Positions 34,801-45,175 of a stretch of 64,000 bases of DNA are shown here, piece after piece. The notes under the pieces are model-generated. The model had not been told where the DNA came from, made no database searches, and saw only the letters and a list, made by a program, of their open reading frames with translations. Within the stretch, counting starts at the first letter, position 1. Every line of letters begins with the position of its first letter. The stretch lies in the NCBI RefSeq assembly GCF_017591425.1, contig NW_024465751.1, forward strand, positions 6,386,001-6,450,000, written 5' to 3'. The position numbers and the translations under genes are program-made. The DNA comes from Ochotona curzoniae (Eukaryota > Chordata > Mammalia > Lagomorpha > Ochotonidae).

Positions 34801-35397
34801 CAAAATGATCCTCTGTCCACAACTTCAGGGAACCAACGGATTACAAAAGGATAAATCAGACATGATCATTGGATCCATGGAGCTTTTCCTGAATGGAGTG
34901 GAGAAAGGGGTGGGAAGACACTGTTAATTACCACCTGTGGCAGGATTCCTGAAAGAAACTCAGAGAATTGTTGTCAGGAAACAGACTTTAATTTTGTGGT
35001 CAGAATAAACATTCCCCCAAAATGTAAGTGTATCAGAGAATCTAAAATGGCATATTTCAATAAAACATGATAATCCCCTTCTACCCAAATATCTCATGCT
35101 CTTGAAATTAGAACATGTTTCCTCTTGCAGGCAGGGTGCATTAGAGTACATGTGTTCATGCCAAGTGTTTCCCAAGCCTGTTGACACTGACTGTGAAACT
35201 CTCTTCTCCCCTTTCTTTGTGTGATTTCTCTTTTAAAACTGAAGCTTTGGCTTTTATTTCATAAAGCAGTTATTTAACACTAACTATCATTTTCCAGACT
35301 ATACTAAAAGCTTCTTTATCAATATCAAATTGGTTTTTTCTTCATTCTCACTCTATGCAATACATCATATCTGGTCAAAACTCATTAGGCAGGGGTT
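31861..35397. other. 3.5 kb mostly unique stretch
   Basis: Few repeats and no coding exon that I can defend. The longest frame is 82 codons. The part at 33000-33450 has two overlapping plus-strand frames without a known domain. The lower repeat density compared with the flanks could mean older or constrained sequence, which needs cross-species alignment. Confidence 0.4.
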
Positions 35398-35700
35398 GTA
35401 GGTTAAGTGTCTGCTTACGTCAGGAGCAGGCATCGTAGGTTAAGTGTCTGCTTGGGAAACCTGTGTCCAGTGATGGAGCATCTGTGATTCCTGAAAGCTC
35501 TTGCTTCTGATCCATCTTCATGATAAAGTACCAGGAAGACTGAAGATGATGACCCAGGTATGTGAATTCTGCTTCCCATGTGAAAGCCAGGTTGGAGTTT
35601 TGGCTCCCAGTTTTGACCTGGCTCAGTTTCATCTGTTGAGGGAGTTTGGGCAGTGAACCAACAGGTAGATGATCAATTCTTTCAGTTTGCTTTTCAAAGA
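35398..35700 (+). mobile_element. Old CSINE, sense, with duplicated head
   Basis: Sense order is visible in 'ttgcttctgatccatcttc', 'ggtatgtgaattctgcttccc', 'ttttggctcccagttttg', 'tttgggcagtgaaccaacag' and 'tttgcttttcaaagaac'. The head 'gtaggttaagtgtctgctt' is present twice, at 35398 and 35435. It is followed within 10 bp by a younger SINE in the same orientation. Confidence 0.65.
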
Positions 35701-35707
35701 ACAAATA

Positions 35708-36033
35708 GGGCCTGGTGTGATAGCATAGCGATTTAAGTTCTCACCTTAATGGCGCCGGGATCTCATATGGGCACCAGTTCTAATACCAGCAGTTTCACTT
35801 CCCATCCAGCTCCCTGCTTGTGGCCTGAGAAAGAAGTCGAGGATGGCCCATAGTTTTGGGACCCTGGTCCCAGGTGGAAGACCTGGAAGAGCTCCTGGCT
35901 CCTGGCTTAGGATTGGCTCAGCTCCTGTCATTGTGGCTGCATGGGGAGTGAACCATCAGATGGAAGATCTTTCTCTTTTTCTCTCCTCCTCCTCTCTGTA
36001 TATCTGACTTTCCAGTAAAAATAAATAAACCTT
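35708..36033 (+). mobile_element. CSINE, full length, sense
   Basis: Head 'gggcctggtgtgatagcatag', B-box-like 'ccagttctaataccagc', body 'ccagctccctgcttgtggcc' and 'gctcctggctcctggctta', tail 'gtaaaaataaataaacctt' plus poly(A). A 61-codon minus-strand frame over it is an artefact. Confidence 0.96.
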
Positions 36034-36839
36034 AAAAAAAAACAGATCTTTAAAACAATCAGTTTACCAGAATGTACTTTGAAATATCAGTGTTCTATTA
36101 CCAATGGCCAGTGTGATTTTAAAATCAACATGCACATCCTCAATAAGAGCAACAGGTGCATCAATTAGAAAATGCTTTTTTTTCAACTGCTTGTCCAAGC
36201 ACAATCTAGATAGGGATGTGGCAGACAACCAATTCTCTGGACTGTGGAACATCGATTATTCCCTATTTCTGGACTCTTGCCATATCACTTCCTCTCCAGT
36301 CTGTTCCCATACTATTAAGGTCCAAATAAAAAGGCAGGGGCTTTAAGGGTTGGTCCAAATGCATATTCTGCTACTATTGGTAGAATGTTCTATATGTATT
36401 CCTTCAACTATACCATTTACCAAGAATAGGTAATAATTGTAAATATATATTTTACCAAATATTGTAAGAACATACATGTATGAAGAAAACATTGATAGAA
36501 ATAACAGCAGAAAATTACATCCAGTAACAACAGGAGATATCAATATCTATTTTCAGTAATATGGATAATTAGGCAACAGTTTTGTAAGGAAATAGAAACT
36601 TCTACAACACAGGAGACCTAAAAGATTGAATTGCTTTGACTGCTTGACTTTCTAAGTAAACTTGATCAACACACATAGCTGTCTTAATTCTGCCTGCTTT
36701 AGGCAACACAGCTGTCTAAGGCTGCAGTTTTAACTCTTGGTACTCTAAAAAAGATGAAACACTTCAACATTGATGAATAGATTGAGTTTGCCTAACATAG
36801 TTCTCAGCTTCATATCAACACTATTTCCTCTGTCCTCTT
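36034..36839. other. Gene-free stretch
   Basis: No gene or element recognised. It is AT-rich between 36360 and 36560. Confidence 0.4.
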
Positions 36840-36980
36840 TGCAGGAGGAAAAGAGAGAAAAGAAGAAATGGCAGAAGAAGGGAGGAAGGAAATAAGGAAA
36901 GAAAGAAGAAATGAAGGAAGGAAGGGAGAAAAGAAGATAGGAAGGAAGGAAGGAGGGTAGGAAAGAAGAAAGGAAGGGTA
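36840..36980 (+). repeat. GGAA/GAAA polypurine tract
   Basis: About 140 bp almost entirely purine on the plus strand, built from irregular GGAA, GAAA and GGGA units. The 81-codon minus-strand frame rich in Phe, Leu and Ser is the translation of this tract and is not a protein. Confidence 0.92.
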
Positions 36981-37109
36981 GAATTTTCAAGTACTTTGTT
37001 GAAGTCTGTTCAGCTTACGATGTAAATCCCACTTCAACTCTACTAATTCACAACTGAGGCTCAGGAACAGGAATGCTTCTAGCCAAACTTTATGTAATGC
37101 CATATCACT

Positions 37110-37325
37110 GGTGTTTTTCTTAGTGACAACAATGAACTAGTTCATTTAATTCTCATCACAGCCTCCTAAGGTATAGACAAAATTATCTTCAATTTATGGA
37201 CAAAGGACAGAAACTTATGGTGATCATATAACTTGCCTAAACTCAGCAAACTGTCAGAGCCACAATTCAAACTCAGTCTAGCTCCAGAGTCCATGACTGT
37301 AACTATTGAGCTACTGTACTTCTGT
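37110..37325 (-). mobile_element. MIR SINE, antisense, near complete
   Basis: 'ttcatttaattctcatcacag' with 'cctcctaaggtatagac', then 'ttatcttcaatttatggacaa', 'cttgcctaaactcagcaaac' and 'cagagccacaattcaaactc', and the final 'gctccagagtccatgactg', make this the clearest MIR in the window. Confidence 0.88.
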
Positions 37326-37911
37326 GGGCCAATGGCCATGCCCAGTTGGCTTTCTCATTTCAAAGTTCATTGGTCATTGGAGTGGTTATCCTTATCTAAT
37401 GAGGATGTCGTAAATAAATCTAAGTGTTTTCAGCAGGTGATTCGTTAATGAAGCAGCCAACTTTCACCACTGATAGAAAGGTCCCAATGACACAAGTGTA
37501 AACTTTGGGCCAAGAACAACACTTTGGAACTGACCATCGTATAGAGAGGCAACCCTGCTGTGATCAGTATGCTGTGAACCAGTAGCCACCTTCCCAGCTA
37601 AAGACCATAGAGGACCATAGAACCTGCCACATCTACATCATTCTGTGCCACGGGCATGAATTTGTAGCATCCTCTTTCCTCCAGAAACATCATTACCTTC
37701 CTGAAAAGATGTCTCCTGGGGTCATCTAATTAACAGAGTCTATGCCACATGCTGGCCCTGATAAAAGAAGATATATGGAATTTTATATGCTGAAGTGGAG
37801 AAACCTATACTGTAGAGGGCTGCCAAAATGTGAGGAGCTTGTTTACCTGGGTTAGGTGACAGATACCCACCATAATTGTAGAGCTGGAGTTTGAGCACTA
37901 ATATTCTTTGT
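37326..37911. other. Gene-free stretch
   Basis: No assignable feature. Confidence 0.4.
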
Positions 37912-38206
37912 AAAAATTATTTATTCATTCATCTGAAATGCAGAGCGACAGAGACGCCCCACCAACTAGCTCATGCTTCAAATTTCTGTGACAGCCAGGG
38001 CTACTGTAGGACAAACGTAGGAGTCAGAAGTCCCGTTTGGGTCTCTGATGGGAGCGGCAGGGTCTCAAATGCTTGGGGCATTTTCTGCTGCCTTTTGAAA
38101 CATGTTGTCAAGGAGCTGGAAATGCAAGGGCATCTGGGACAAGACTCTGCACTCTGATGTGGGATTCAGCATTTGCTTAATCTTCTGTACCACAATGCTG
38201 GCTACC
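37912..38206 (-). mobile_element. Old CSINE, antisense, decayed
   Basis: Tail 'aaaattatttattcattc', then 'caccaactagctcatgcttc', 'cagccagggctactg', 'gcggcagggtctcaaatgc', 'tttctgctgccttttgaaac', 'tctgatgtgggattcagc' and the end 'tgtaccacaatgctggct'. The order is right but divergence is very high. Confidence 0.65.
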
Positions 38207-38625
38207 CAAGGACTAACATTCTTCATGATATTATTCCACACTGCACTCCAATGCCTTGTCACAGAGCACTCGGGGCTCCCCAGGGCTGAGATTCATGAAC
38301 ATGTGACACCTCCATATGCTCTATTCAGGACCCAAAAGGTAACTCTCAATCTAAAGTTGTTACCAAGAAGAAGGCATCCTCCTTCTTAAAAAATTGGAGT
38401 GGACATTGGACTTGGACAACAGAAGATGCTTTATACATGCTCCTTGGAGTCTAGAGCAGACCCAGGACTCAACAGCACTCTTGTTTGCATTTAAAGTGAG
38501 TGCTCCATGAAGGAACAACTTGACTTCCTTGGGCTGGATAAATGGGGGGTTAATGCTTTCATGGATGAAAGAAGAAAAGCATGACTGGTCGAAGAGCTTT
38601 TTGGATTGTTTCTTCTCAAGGCACA

Positions 38626-38659
38626 GGGGAGGGGGTGGGGAGTCAGAGACTGTTGGGGG
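38626..38659 (+). other. G-run cluster
   Basis: GGGG, GGGGG and GGGG are separated by single bases, then GGGGG follows after an 18-base gap counted from the third run to the fourth (14 bases of mixed loop). It lies just left of the pyrimidine-rich array. A quadruplex is possible but the last loop is long. Confidence 0.5.
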
Positions 38660-38689
38660 CAGAGAGTAGAACAGATCAGATACAGCTTG

Positions 38690-40230
38690 AACCATGCTAC
38701 ACTCCACTGCTCCATTCCACTGTACCTCACAGACAGTCACCCTCTCCCTCACCTCACCCTCTGAAGTCAACCCTCCTCTCCCACTGCCAACCCACATTCC
38801 TCAAACCACCCAGTCCAATCCTCCAATGTAAATCCTGTCACGCTTCTTAGAGAGCCTCAGTCTTACCCTTCCCAGACCACCTGACATTCCAGGGTAAGCT
38901 CCGGTCTTCCTTTCCCACAACTACATTCCACCCTTTCCCCAGAAATCATTTTGCAACCCACAGCAGAACCCTCACTCCTGTAGCTGCCTTACACTTTAGT
39001 CATCCTCAGTCTTCCCTCACTGCACCTCTTCATATCTGTGAAAAACCCCAGTCTTTCCTCTAACAATAAACCTCTCCTCCTTTGGCATGCTCCCTGGCTA
39101 TCCACAGAAAGCCTGAAGCCCACACGCCCACACAACAAAGCCACCATTGCTCCACAGTTATCCTGAATCCCCACTTCCTTAGCAACTTTATATTCATAGG
39201 AAGCCTATACCCCAATTTCAATACCTATTGTATCCTGGAAAGTACCAGTCCTTTCCCCTAGAACTGCCTAATCACTTCCCCTGCAAGCTCCAGTCCATGT
39301 TCCACAGATTTTTTTTTTTATCATTGTGTCCACAACGTTCCTTCCAGAAGCCACTTCCCACTGCACAGTAAATCCCTTTATCCATCCCTTGTCTCTTAAA
39401 TCCCTTTTCTCCCCATAAATCTCTATGTCTTCCCTATAGCCACTGCACACTTGACACAATCTTTTCCCACCCCACACCACTCCTCCCTCTACACTAAACC
39501 CTGGTCTACCAAGCTCCAAACCATGTGAACATGGCATTCCCCATCATCTGTCCTTTCAATTCCTTTATATCCCACAGTTTTCCCTGGTTCTTCTTCTTAC
39601 TGGATATTACACAATAAATTGCCATACCTTCTCCCCTGCAGCTGCTTTATACTCCACAATAAACTGCAATATTCAAATCCCTTCATTTTCTACAGTGAAT
39701 ACCAAGTGCCAATATCCTTCCCTCAAACCCAGTGAACACCCTGCAATGAACACCAATTCCGCCCTCCCTCATGTGAATCCCAATCCTTCCTTTCTATGAC
39801 CAGCTCACGTTACCCGGAAACCCCAATGCACTCAGCTTCATAACCGTCTTCTCACTCCACCATTAATCCCCAGCATCTAATCCAACAATTCCGCTTACAG
39901 CTGTAGCTATCTTCCACCTCTCCACCAGTCAACTTCTCAACAGCTGTCACACATGTTCTCTAGGTGACTTTTTCCTCTTCAGCTAATGACTTCCAGTCAT
40001 ACTTTAAGTTCCATAGAAAACCGCAATTCTTCCTTTTCAAGAACCACTTCACATCCTCAACAAAGCCCCGTCCCTTCTTCTACAAATATACCACCCGCAG
40101 TGACTCCCAAGACCTGTGTTTGTAGCCTATCTCATTCCACCGGAGGCCCCAATGTCTCCTGCACAAGCCCACTTAATGCTCCACAAAAAGGCTTTGCTTT
40201 CGATCTACCTAAATTCTCCAGAAGACTTTA
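38690..40230. repeat. Degenerate pyrimidine-rich tandem array, ~40-55 bp period
   Basis: About 1.5 kb with strong strand asymmetry, C and T rich on the plus strand. A loose motif recurs: 'ctccacaataaactgcaat' (39652), 'tctacagtgaataccaag' (39689), 'ccctgcaatgaacaccaat' (39740), 'acccggaaaccccaatgc' (39812), 'ctccaccattaatccccag' (39856), with CCTTCCC-type spacers. The same cadence is seen upstream ('actgcacagtaaatccctt', 'gttccacagattttttt'). Units are 40-55 bp apart and very diverged. Open frames of 60-145 codons overlap its ends. I do not recognise a satellite family. Confidence 0.65.
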
Positions 40231-40390
40231 GTAATCTACATAACATTTTGTAACTAAATCCTGGAGAGATGTTAATAAAATTTAATCTACAAACCCAAGG
40301 ACTTATTCCAAGGATTTACACTGAAAGAAGTGTCACTGTGTTTGACATGAAGGCTCTATTTTGCCACCATATTCATCTTGGTGAATATTT

Positions 40391-40445
40391 ACTTTATTAT
40401 TTACAATATTATTTAACATATTTACAATATTATTTACAAATTATA
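40391..40445. repeat. 21-bp AT-rich tandem duplication
   Basis: 'tttacaatattattta' occurs at 40400-40415 and 40421-40436, 21 bp apart, with matching flanks. Confidence 0.9.
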
Positions 40446-41059
40446 TCTAAGCAATATACTATAGTCCTGGCAGTTTCCAAACATGAAAACTGGGTATGCT
40501 ACTTTAAGAGAAGAAAATTGAACTCAGAGATTGAAACTCCTTGCTGAGCCTTGCCTGTACAAAGTCACAGGTGTTCACGATCAAGGGCAGAAAGGAATTC
40601 TGTGGAAAGGGAGATAACACTTTATGGAAGGCTAAGACATAAACATGAATTTACACAATTTTTAGGCAATACCCTTCTTTGTATTGCTTCTTTAATACAA
40701 AATAGATGTAACAGAGAAAAGTCAATGAGCTCTTTCAGTCTGAAAGAAGACTTTTATAATCCTTTGTGTTATTGAGCACCCCATGGTGCCAGGTACATCG
40801 CATGATATAAAGCATCTTCCTAAGTGTTTCTGGTTGATGAATGCTAATCACTAAATCTCATCAGCAAGACCAAGTGAACTACAGTCCCCGGGTTCCACAG
40901 AGGCTAACTGATGCCTTTAACCTTTCATGGTTTTTTTTCTTTTTCCTAGAATTCATGCTCTAATCACTTTATCCAGTTTTAATGTGTTCATTTGGAGATA
41001 GAGGGGATGATGGGCGGTGGCCTACTTCTCTTATTCCTGGGTGGAAGCAAACTGAGCTG
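40446..41059. other. Gene-free stretch, weak MIR debris
   Basis: 40790-40920 is loosely MIR-like in antisense ('actgatgcctttaacc', 'ccccgggttccacag'). The 74-codon frame at 40551 has no domain. Confidence 0.35.
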
Positions 41060-41162
41060 TTTGGTCTGCACATTTTCCTGGCTGAGAGCCAATGCCTTTG
41101 CCTGTCTCACTCACCACTGTAGCCCCAGGCCTAACACAGAAGGTGCTCAGAAGTATTTCTTT
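41060..41162 (+). mobile_element. L2 LINE 3' tail
   Basis: 'gcctgtctcactcaccactg', 'tagccccaggcctaacacag' and 'aaggtgctcagaagtatttc' are the L2 terminal block. It abuts an antisense L1 3' end. Confidence 0.7.
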
Positions 41163-41425
41163 TTTAAATTGCCTTTCTATTATCATTATTATTTTATGAT
41201 ACTGTTCCATAGACTCTGGGATTTCCCTTACACTCTCCCCAAATTCCCTCCCCTCTCCCACCCCCCACTCTCTAATTGTTACGATAGTACAGTTTGTCAT
41301 AATCAGCCATAAGTCCATCATTGCGGGCACGGACAATGGCAGACAGTCCAGGATCTTATTGTCAAGATATGTTTAACAGTTCCATTGGAAGTCCATTTTA
41401 GTATTTCTTAAAAGACAATCATATC
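41163..41425 (-). mobile_element. L1 3' UTR, antisense
   Basis: Reverse complement gives, in order, 'ttgacaataagatcctgg', 'gcccgcaatgatggactt', a purine tract and a run ending 'aataat'. It matches the 3' UTR part of the sense L1 at 8080-8350. The pyrimidine block at 41221-41275 is the L1 polypurine tract seen from the other strand. Confidence 0.75.
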
Positions 41426-41721
41426 ATTTGCCTGGGAAATGAAATCTCTTCCCCTATAAATATATCCTCTTCTCAAATTTCACCCTCTTTTAGTTTGGCC
41501 ACTTGGTCAAAAGAATTGGGAAGGGCTTTCTAGGAGAGATGCTTATAGACAGAGTAATAGGTGATCACTATTAGGAAAAATGTTAAGTGCTACTAATGGA
41601 TCCAAGGTGTATTTTCATATGTCTTAAATCACATAAACATTTCTTGAAATTAAATACTGACTGTATTTGCAGAATAATTTACCCATCAGCTAATTTATTG
41701 AATATCTGGTTTGTGTTGGGG
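41426..41721. other. Short gene-free stretch
   Basis: No assignable feature. A 172-codon frame begins at 41587 but more than half of it is SINE, so it is not a gene. Confidence 0.45.
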
Positions 41722-42085
41722 TCCTTCAGATTTCATTTTTTAAAAAAAGATTTATTTATTTTTATTGCAAAGTCAGATATACAGAGAGGAGGAGAGACAG
41801 AGAGGAAGGTCTTCCGTCTGATTATTCACTCCCCAAGTGACCACAACGGCTGCTGTACTGATCCAAAGCCAGGAGCCAGGAACCTCCTCCAGGTCTCCCA
41901 TGTGGGTGCAGGGTCCCAAGGCTTTGGGCCGTCCTCGACTGCTTTCCCAGGCCACAAGCAGAGAGCTGGATGGGAAGTGGAGCTGCCGGGGTTAGAACCG
42001 GCACCCATATGGGATCCTGGAGCGTTCAGGGCAAGGACTTTAGCCGCTAGGCCACGGCATCAGGCCCTCCTTCAGATTTCATTTT
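41722..42085 (-). mobile_element. Young CSINE with 18-bp target-site duplication
   Basis: The best-preserved SINE here (41740-42067). It has tail 'aaaaaagatttatttatttt', 'agagaggaggagagacagag', 'aagtgaccacaacggc', 'ggctttgggccgtcctcgac', 'gccggggttagaaccggc', 'cacccatatgggatcc' and head 'ccgctaggccacgg..caggccc'. It keeps many CpGs. The 18-bp repeat 'tccttcagatttcatttt' flanks it exactly at 41722-41739 and 42068-42085, as expected for L1-type target-primed integration. Confidence 0.98.
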
Positions 42086-43922
42086 ATTTTAAACCAATGT
42101 CCTAAAATGTAATTTTTACTGCAGTAATATCTTGTCTGAAGAATATAGTAACTCCTCATATAGTAAGTGATCAAAGGGAAATAACAGAGCTACACAATTA
42201 TAAATTCAACATTTTCTGGATTCAGACAGAGCTGGATCCAGCTATACCCAAATTAGCCTTTTAGAACCTATTTGTATGTGTGATAAACAGAATGAGCATG
42301 CATTTTACAATAGACTCTGGCAAGGTCAAATATGTTTCTTACACTGTATTCAAGGTTATGGCATATCCTGATAAGATTTTTTAAAATGATAAAGTAACTT
42401 CCACTTTTGAATACTTTTTATTTAAAATTGACTTTTAAATACAATTGAAAGCATTAAATGTGTTACTGTCTACTGGTGCTGCCTACAGTAGCCTCTGCAT
42501 TAGTGACTTTGCAGCACCGGAAGGTGTTATGTCAGCCCACAATCAGGATGGAGCAGAATTCTAGTCCTCCATAACTGCTAGTAACAAACAGGATTTATCT
42601 TCATAAATAACTCAGTTGTAGTAACCCTTGAATAGTTTCTACAGCAGGGTGAAAAAAAAAAGTGGGGGATGAAAACAGTTAAAACTCCCTGGGACTGAAA
42701 ATCATATACAAGTAAGAAGCAAAGATAAAGCCTGACTTGAACACAGGTCCATGGCATCCCTGTCGCCTTTATTCCACTCTCTGAAAAATCAAAATAAATG
42801 GAATATCAACCTGAAAGGTCATGAACAGGTCTCAGTGTTTAAAAAAAATAACTAAAATAAAGTTCTCATTGATTTGTGTCAGTGAATGAAGTAAGTGTTA
42901 AATAAGCCACGCTTTATGTTGACAATAGTCAGATTCCAGTTGGTTAAAAATGTTGAGTAGTAATTTGTATGTGTTTGCTCAATTAAAAGTGGGGCAATGA
43001 ATTCAATAAAAATATTCTCATTCATTTTTGGATCTAAAGCTTTTCCAACACAGGATCAATGGGGAAAGCCACAGATTACCATGGCTCTGCCGAGTGCCTT
43101 GTCTTACAAACAAACATGTAGAGATCCACTTTTCTCCTCCAAGGTCATGGCTGGCTAGATCCAGTGTGTGAGCATTGCACAAGCACCATGAGGGGAGCCG
43201 GCCTGCCTCCTTCACTGCCCTTCCAAAGGCCTATTTACTACATGTCTTTGAATCATCTTCTTTGCATTTAGTCTGTTGCCCCAGAAACCCCCTTCTTTGC
43301 AAGATACAATTGGTAATGCTGCTTTTTTTTTTCTTCCACTTTTTCTCAGCAGATTGCCCAACAATGACTACTGTGATGCAGTGAGTCATTTGCTCACCAT
43401 GCCAGCCAGCAACTTCAGAATCAGAGCCTTGTTACCTACTGCAGCTGCTCCAGTTATGGGAGTGGGAATGGAAATAAGTGAAGTGTTACTTCCCCATGCT
43501 AAAGCACCAGAGATTTGTACTGTGCTTGAAATTAATGTCACCTCGGGGGAAAGAGAAGCTTTCAAGTTCAGCCAAGGCTTCCAAACTAGCAAAGGAGTTA
43601 CACTGCAAGGGGTGTTCCTACTGGGACATTGCTTTGTGGGCTCTCCAGCAGCGATGGAGGGGAACTTCAGGGAGGGAACAAGAGCCCAGTCTCTTGGTGG
43701 TGCTGTTCCAAAGGATGATTGGACATGAAGCATGATGTCTGGAAGTGATAAGCCCCGGGTGTTTATTTACACCTTACTGGAAAGCCATGTAAATTAACGG
43801 AAACTTCCTGGCAAAATACCTTGACTTGTAGCAACTTCATGGTCATACAGAGGTGATAATTCAGGGTGAGGTTTGCCCACACCTTCTTCATCTAAACTCA
43901 AGAAGCAATACCCTCTCCACCA
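42086..43922. other. 1.8 kb gene-free stretch
   Basis: Two overlapping frames near 43276-43735 (150 codons plus strand, 115 minus) are the longest non-repeat frames in the central window. I recognise no domain in either. A 43170-43740 pseudogene cannot be excluded. No poly(A) end or flanking repeat was seen. Confidence 0.4.
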
Positions 43923-43945
43923 CCCCCCACCCGCCCCGATAGCCC
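43923..43945 (-). other. G-quadruplex motif on the minus strand
   Basis: Plus-strand runs of 6, 3, 4 and 3 C's have spacers of 1, 1 and 5 bases. The complementary strand has four G runs with short loops. It contains a small 'gatagccc' repeat. Confidence 0.75.
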
Positions 43946-44847
43946 GATAGCAAGTCCTTGAAAGGAAACAAGGAATGTGGCATCAGTTAGGCACCAGAGA
44001 GAGTGTGAGAGGACCAGGGCAGAAGCTGCCTCTCAAGGCCTTTGCGTGTCACTTGAGGTTTCCATTCAGGCAGTACTGGAACTCCAGCAGCACTGGATGT
44101 TGCCCACACGAGTAACACTATCCTTGGCTTCTCACACTAATTCCTGACAAAAATCACTTAACTATGTAAGGAACTAGAGCCAGTGGCATGAAAAGCAATG
44201 TGCTAGATTCTGGCAAAGGCCCCTCCCTCTTCCCAAAGGGCTCCAAGTGTGATGGAGACAGCTAGACATGGATACAGAAAATTGCACCGTAGTGTGACAT
44301 CTTGACCTGAGAACTCCTCATTGAGCTTTGCAGCAGCAAGGCTGCTTTAGGATGGAGATACCTAGGGAGAGCAGGAAATGTCTCTGAGAAAAATGGACAG
44401 GTATCAAGTCCTAGGGCTTGAACAGAGCCTGTCTGGAGCTTTTGACAGTCAGAAAAAAGAGGAAAAGGGACTGGATCTTTAAGCTTTTTGTGTAGGGTTG
44501 ACAGAAGAGAGTGCTGATGAAGATTAAAAGGAGATAAGAAAGCCGATCCTATTAAAGCAGTAAAAACGTCATGCAAACATGTATTTATTTATTTACAAAT
44601 GTATGTAGTGTACATGGGAAGAGAGTGAGCAAAATACAGTTTATCATAGGAACACTTGAACTTAGCTATGGTTGAAATTCTAGCTGTACCACAGGGCAGA
44701 TGCCCCGCATACACATTTTGGGGGTCGAAAAATACTAGCTACTGAGTGTTAAGTGGGAGGTTTCAAAGAGGCATTTATTGAAAGAGGCAAATAGGCTAAA
44801 ATACAGCATTAGGATATGTTATGTTTTCAGTGTGTTTCCTAAGAGTT
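43946..44847. other. Gene-free stretch
   Basis: No assignable feature. The 104-codon minus-strand frame (44262-44576) has no recognised domain. Confidence 0.4.
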
Positions 44848-45175
44848 CCCGTGCTGGAAATTTGATCCAAAAATGCACTTGTTAGTGACATTTGGAGGTA
44901 ATTAGGGTCTGATGCCATCACATGGATGGAACTCCTGGTGGCAGGAGTGAGTGGCTTTATTCATAGATGAGGAAGGACCTGAGCTCACTGCTTGTCATCT
45001 CAGCGTGTGCTGCCCTCACTGTGCTGGGATACAGCAAGAGCTCCGATGAGATGCAGCCGCTACAGTTTGAACTTCTCAGAACCCGGGACTGTGTTAGGTT
45101 CATTCATTTTTTAAAAGCGACTTACCCCGTCTGTGATTCTGTCATAGCAATTGAATACAGTTCAACATAGAAGGA
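44848..45175 (+). mobile_element. MLT1-like MaLR LTR, decayed
   Basis: 'gtgctggaaatttgatcc', 'tttggaggtaattagggtc', 'tgatgccatcacatgg', 'gaaggacctgagctcac', 'tacagcaagagctccgatgag', 'ttgaacttctcagaaccc' and 'tctgtgattctgtcatagc' follow MLT1/MST LTR order from near the 5' end to near the 3' end. It is a non-autonomous mammalian LTR retrotransposon. No internal sequence was seen, so this is a solo LTR relic. Confidence 0.65.

Noticed and set aside
36745..36990. 81-codon minus-strand frame rich in Phe, Leu and Ser
   Set aside because: It is the translation of the GGAA polypurine tract.
38360..38797. 145-codon minus-strand frame
   Set aside because: It overlaps the G-run cluster and the start of the pyrimidine-rich array. 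Its Pro/Ser/Leu bias follows from base composition.
41587..42105. 172-codon open frame on the plus strand
   Set aside because: More than half of it is the antisense of a young SINE, and the same frame pattern appears in every well-preserved SINE of this orientation.
43276..43735. Overlapping 150- and 115-codon frames on opposite strands
   Set aside because: Neither translates into anything recognisable. Overlapping antisense frames are typical of locally stop-poor GC-richer DNA. A pseudogene was considered, but no poly(A) tail or flanking repeat was seen.
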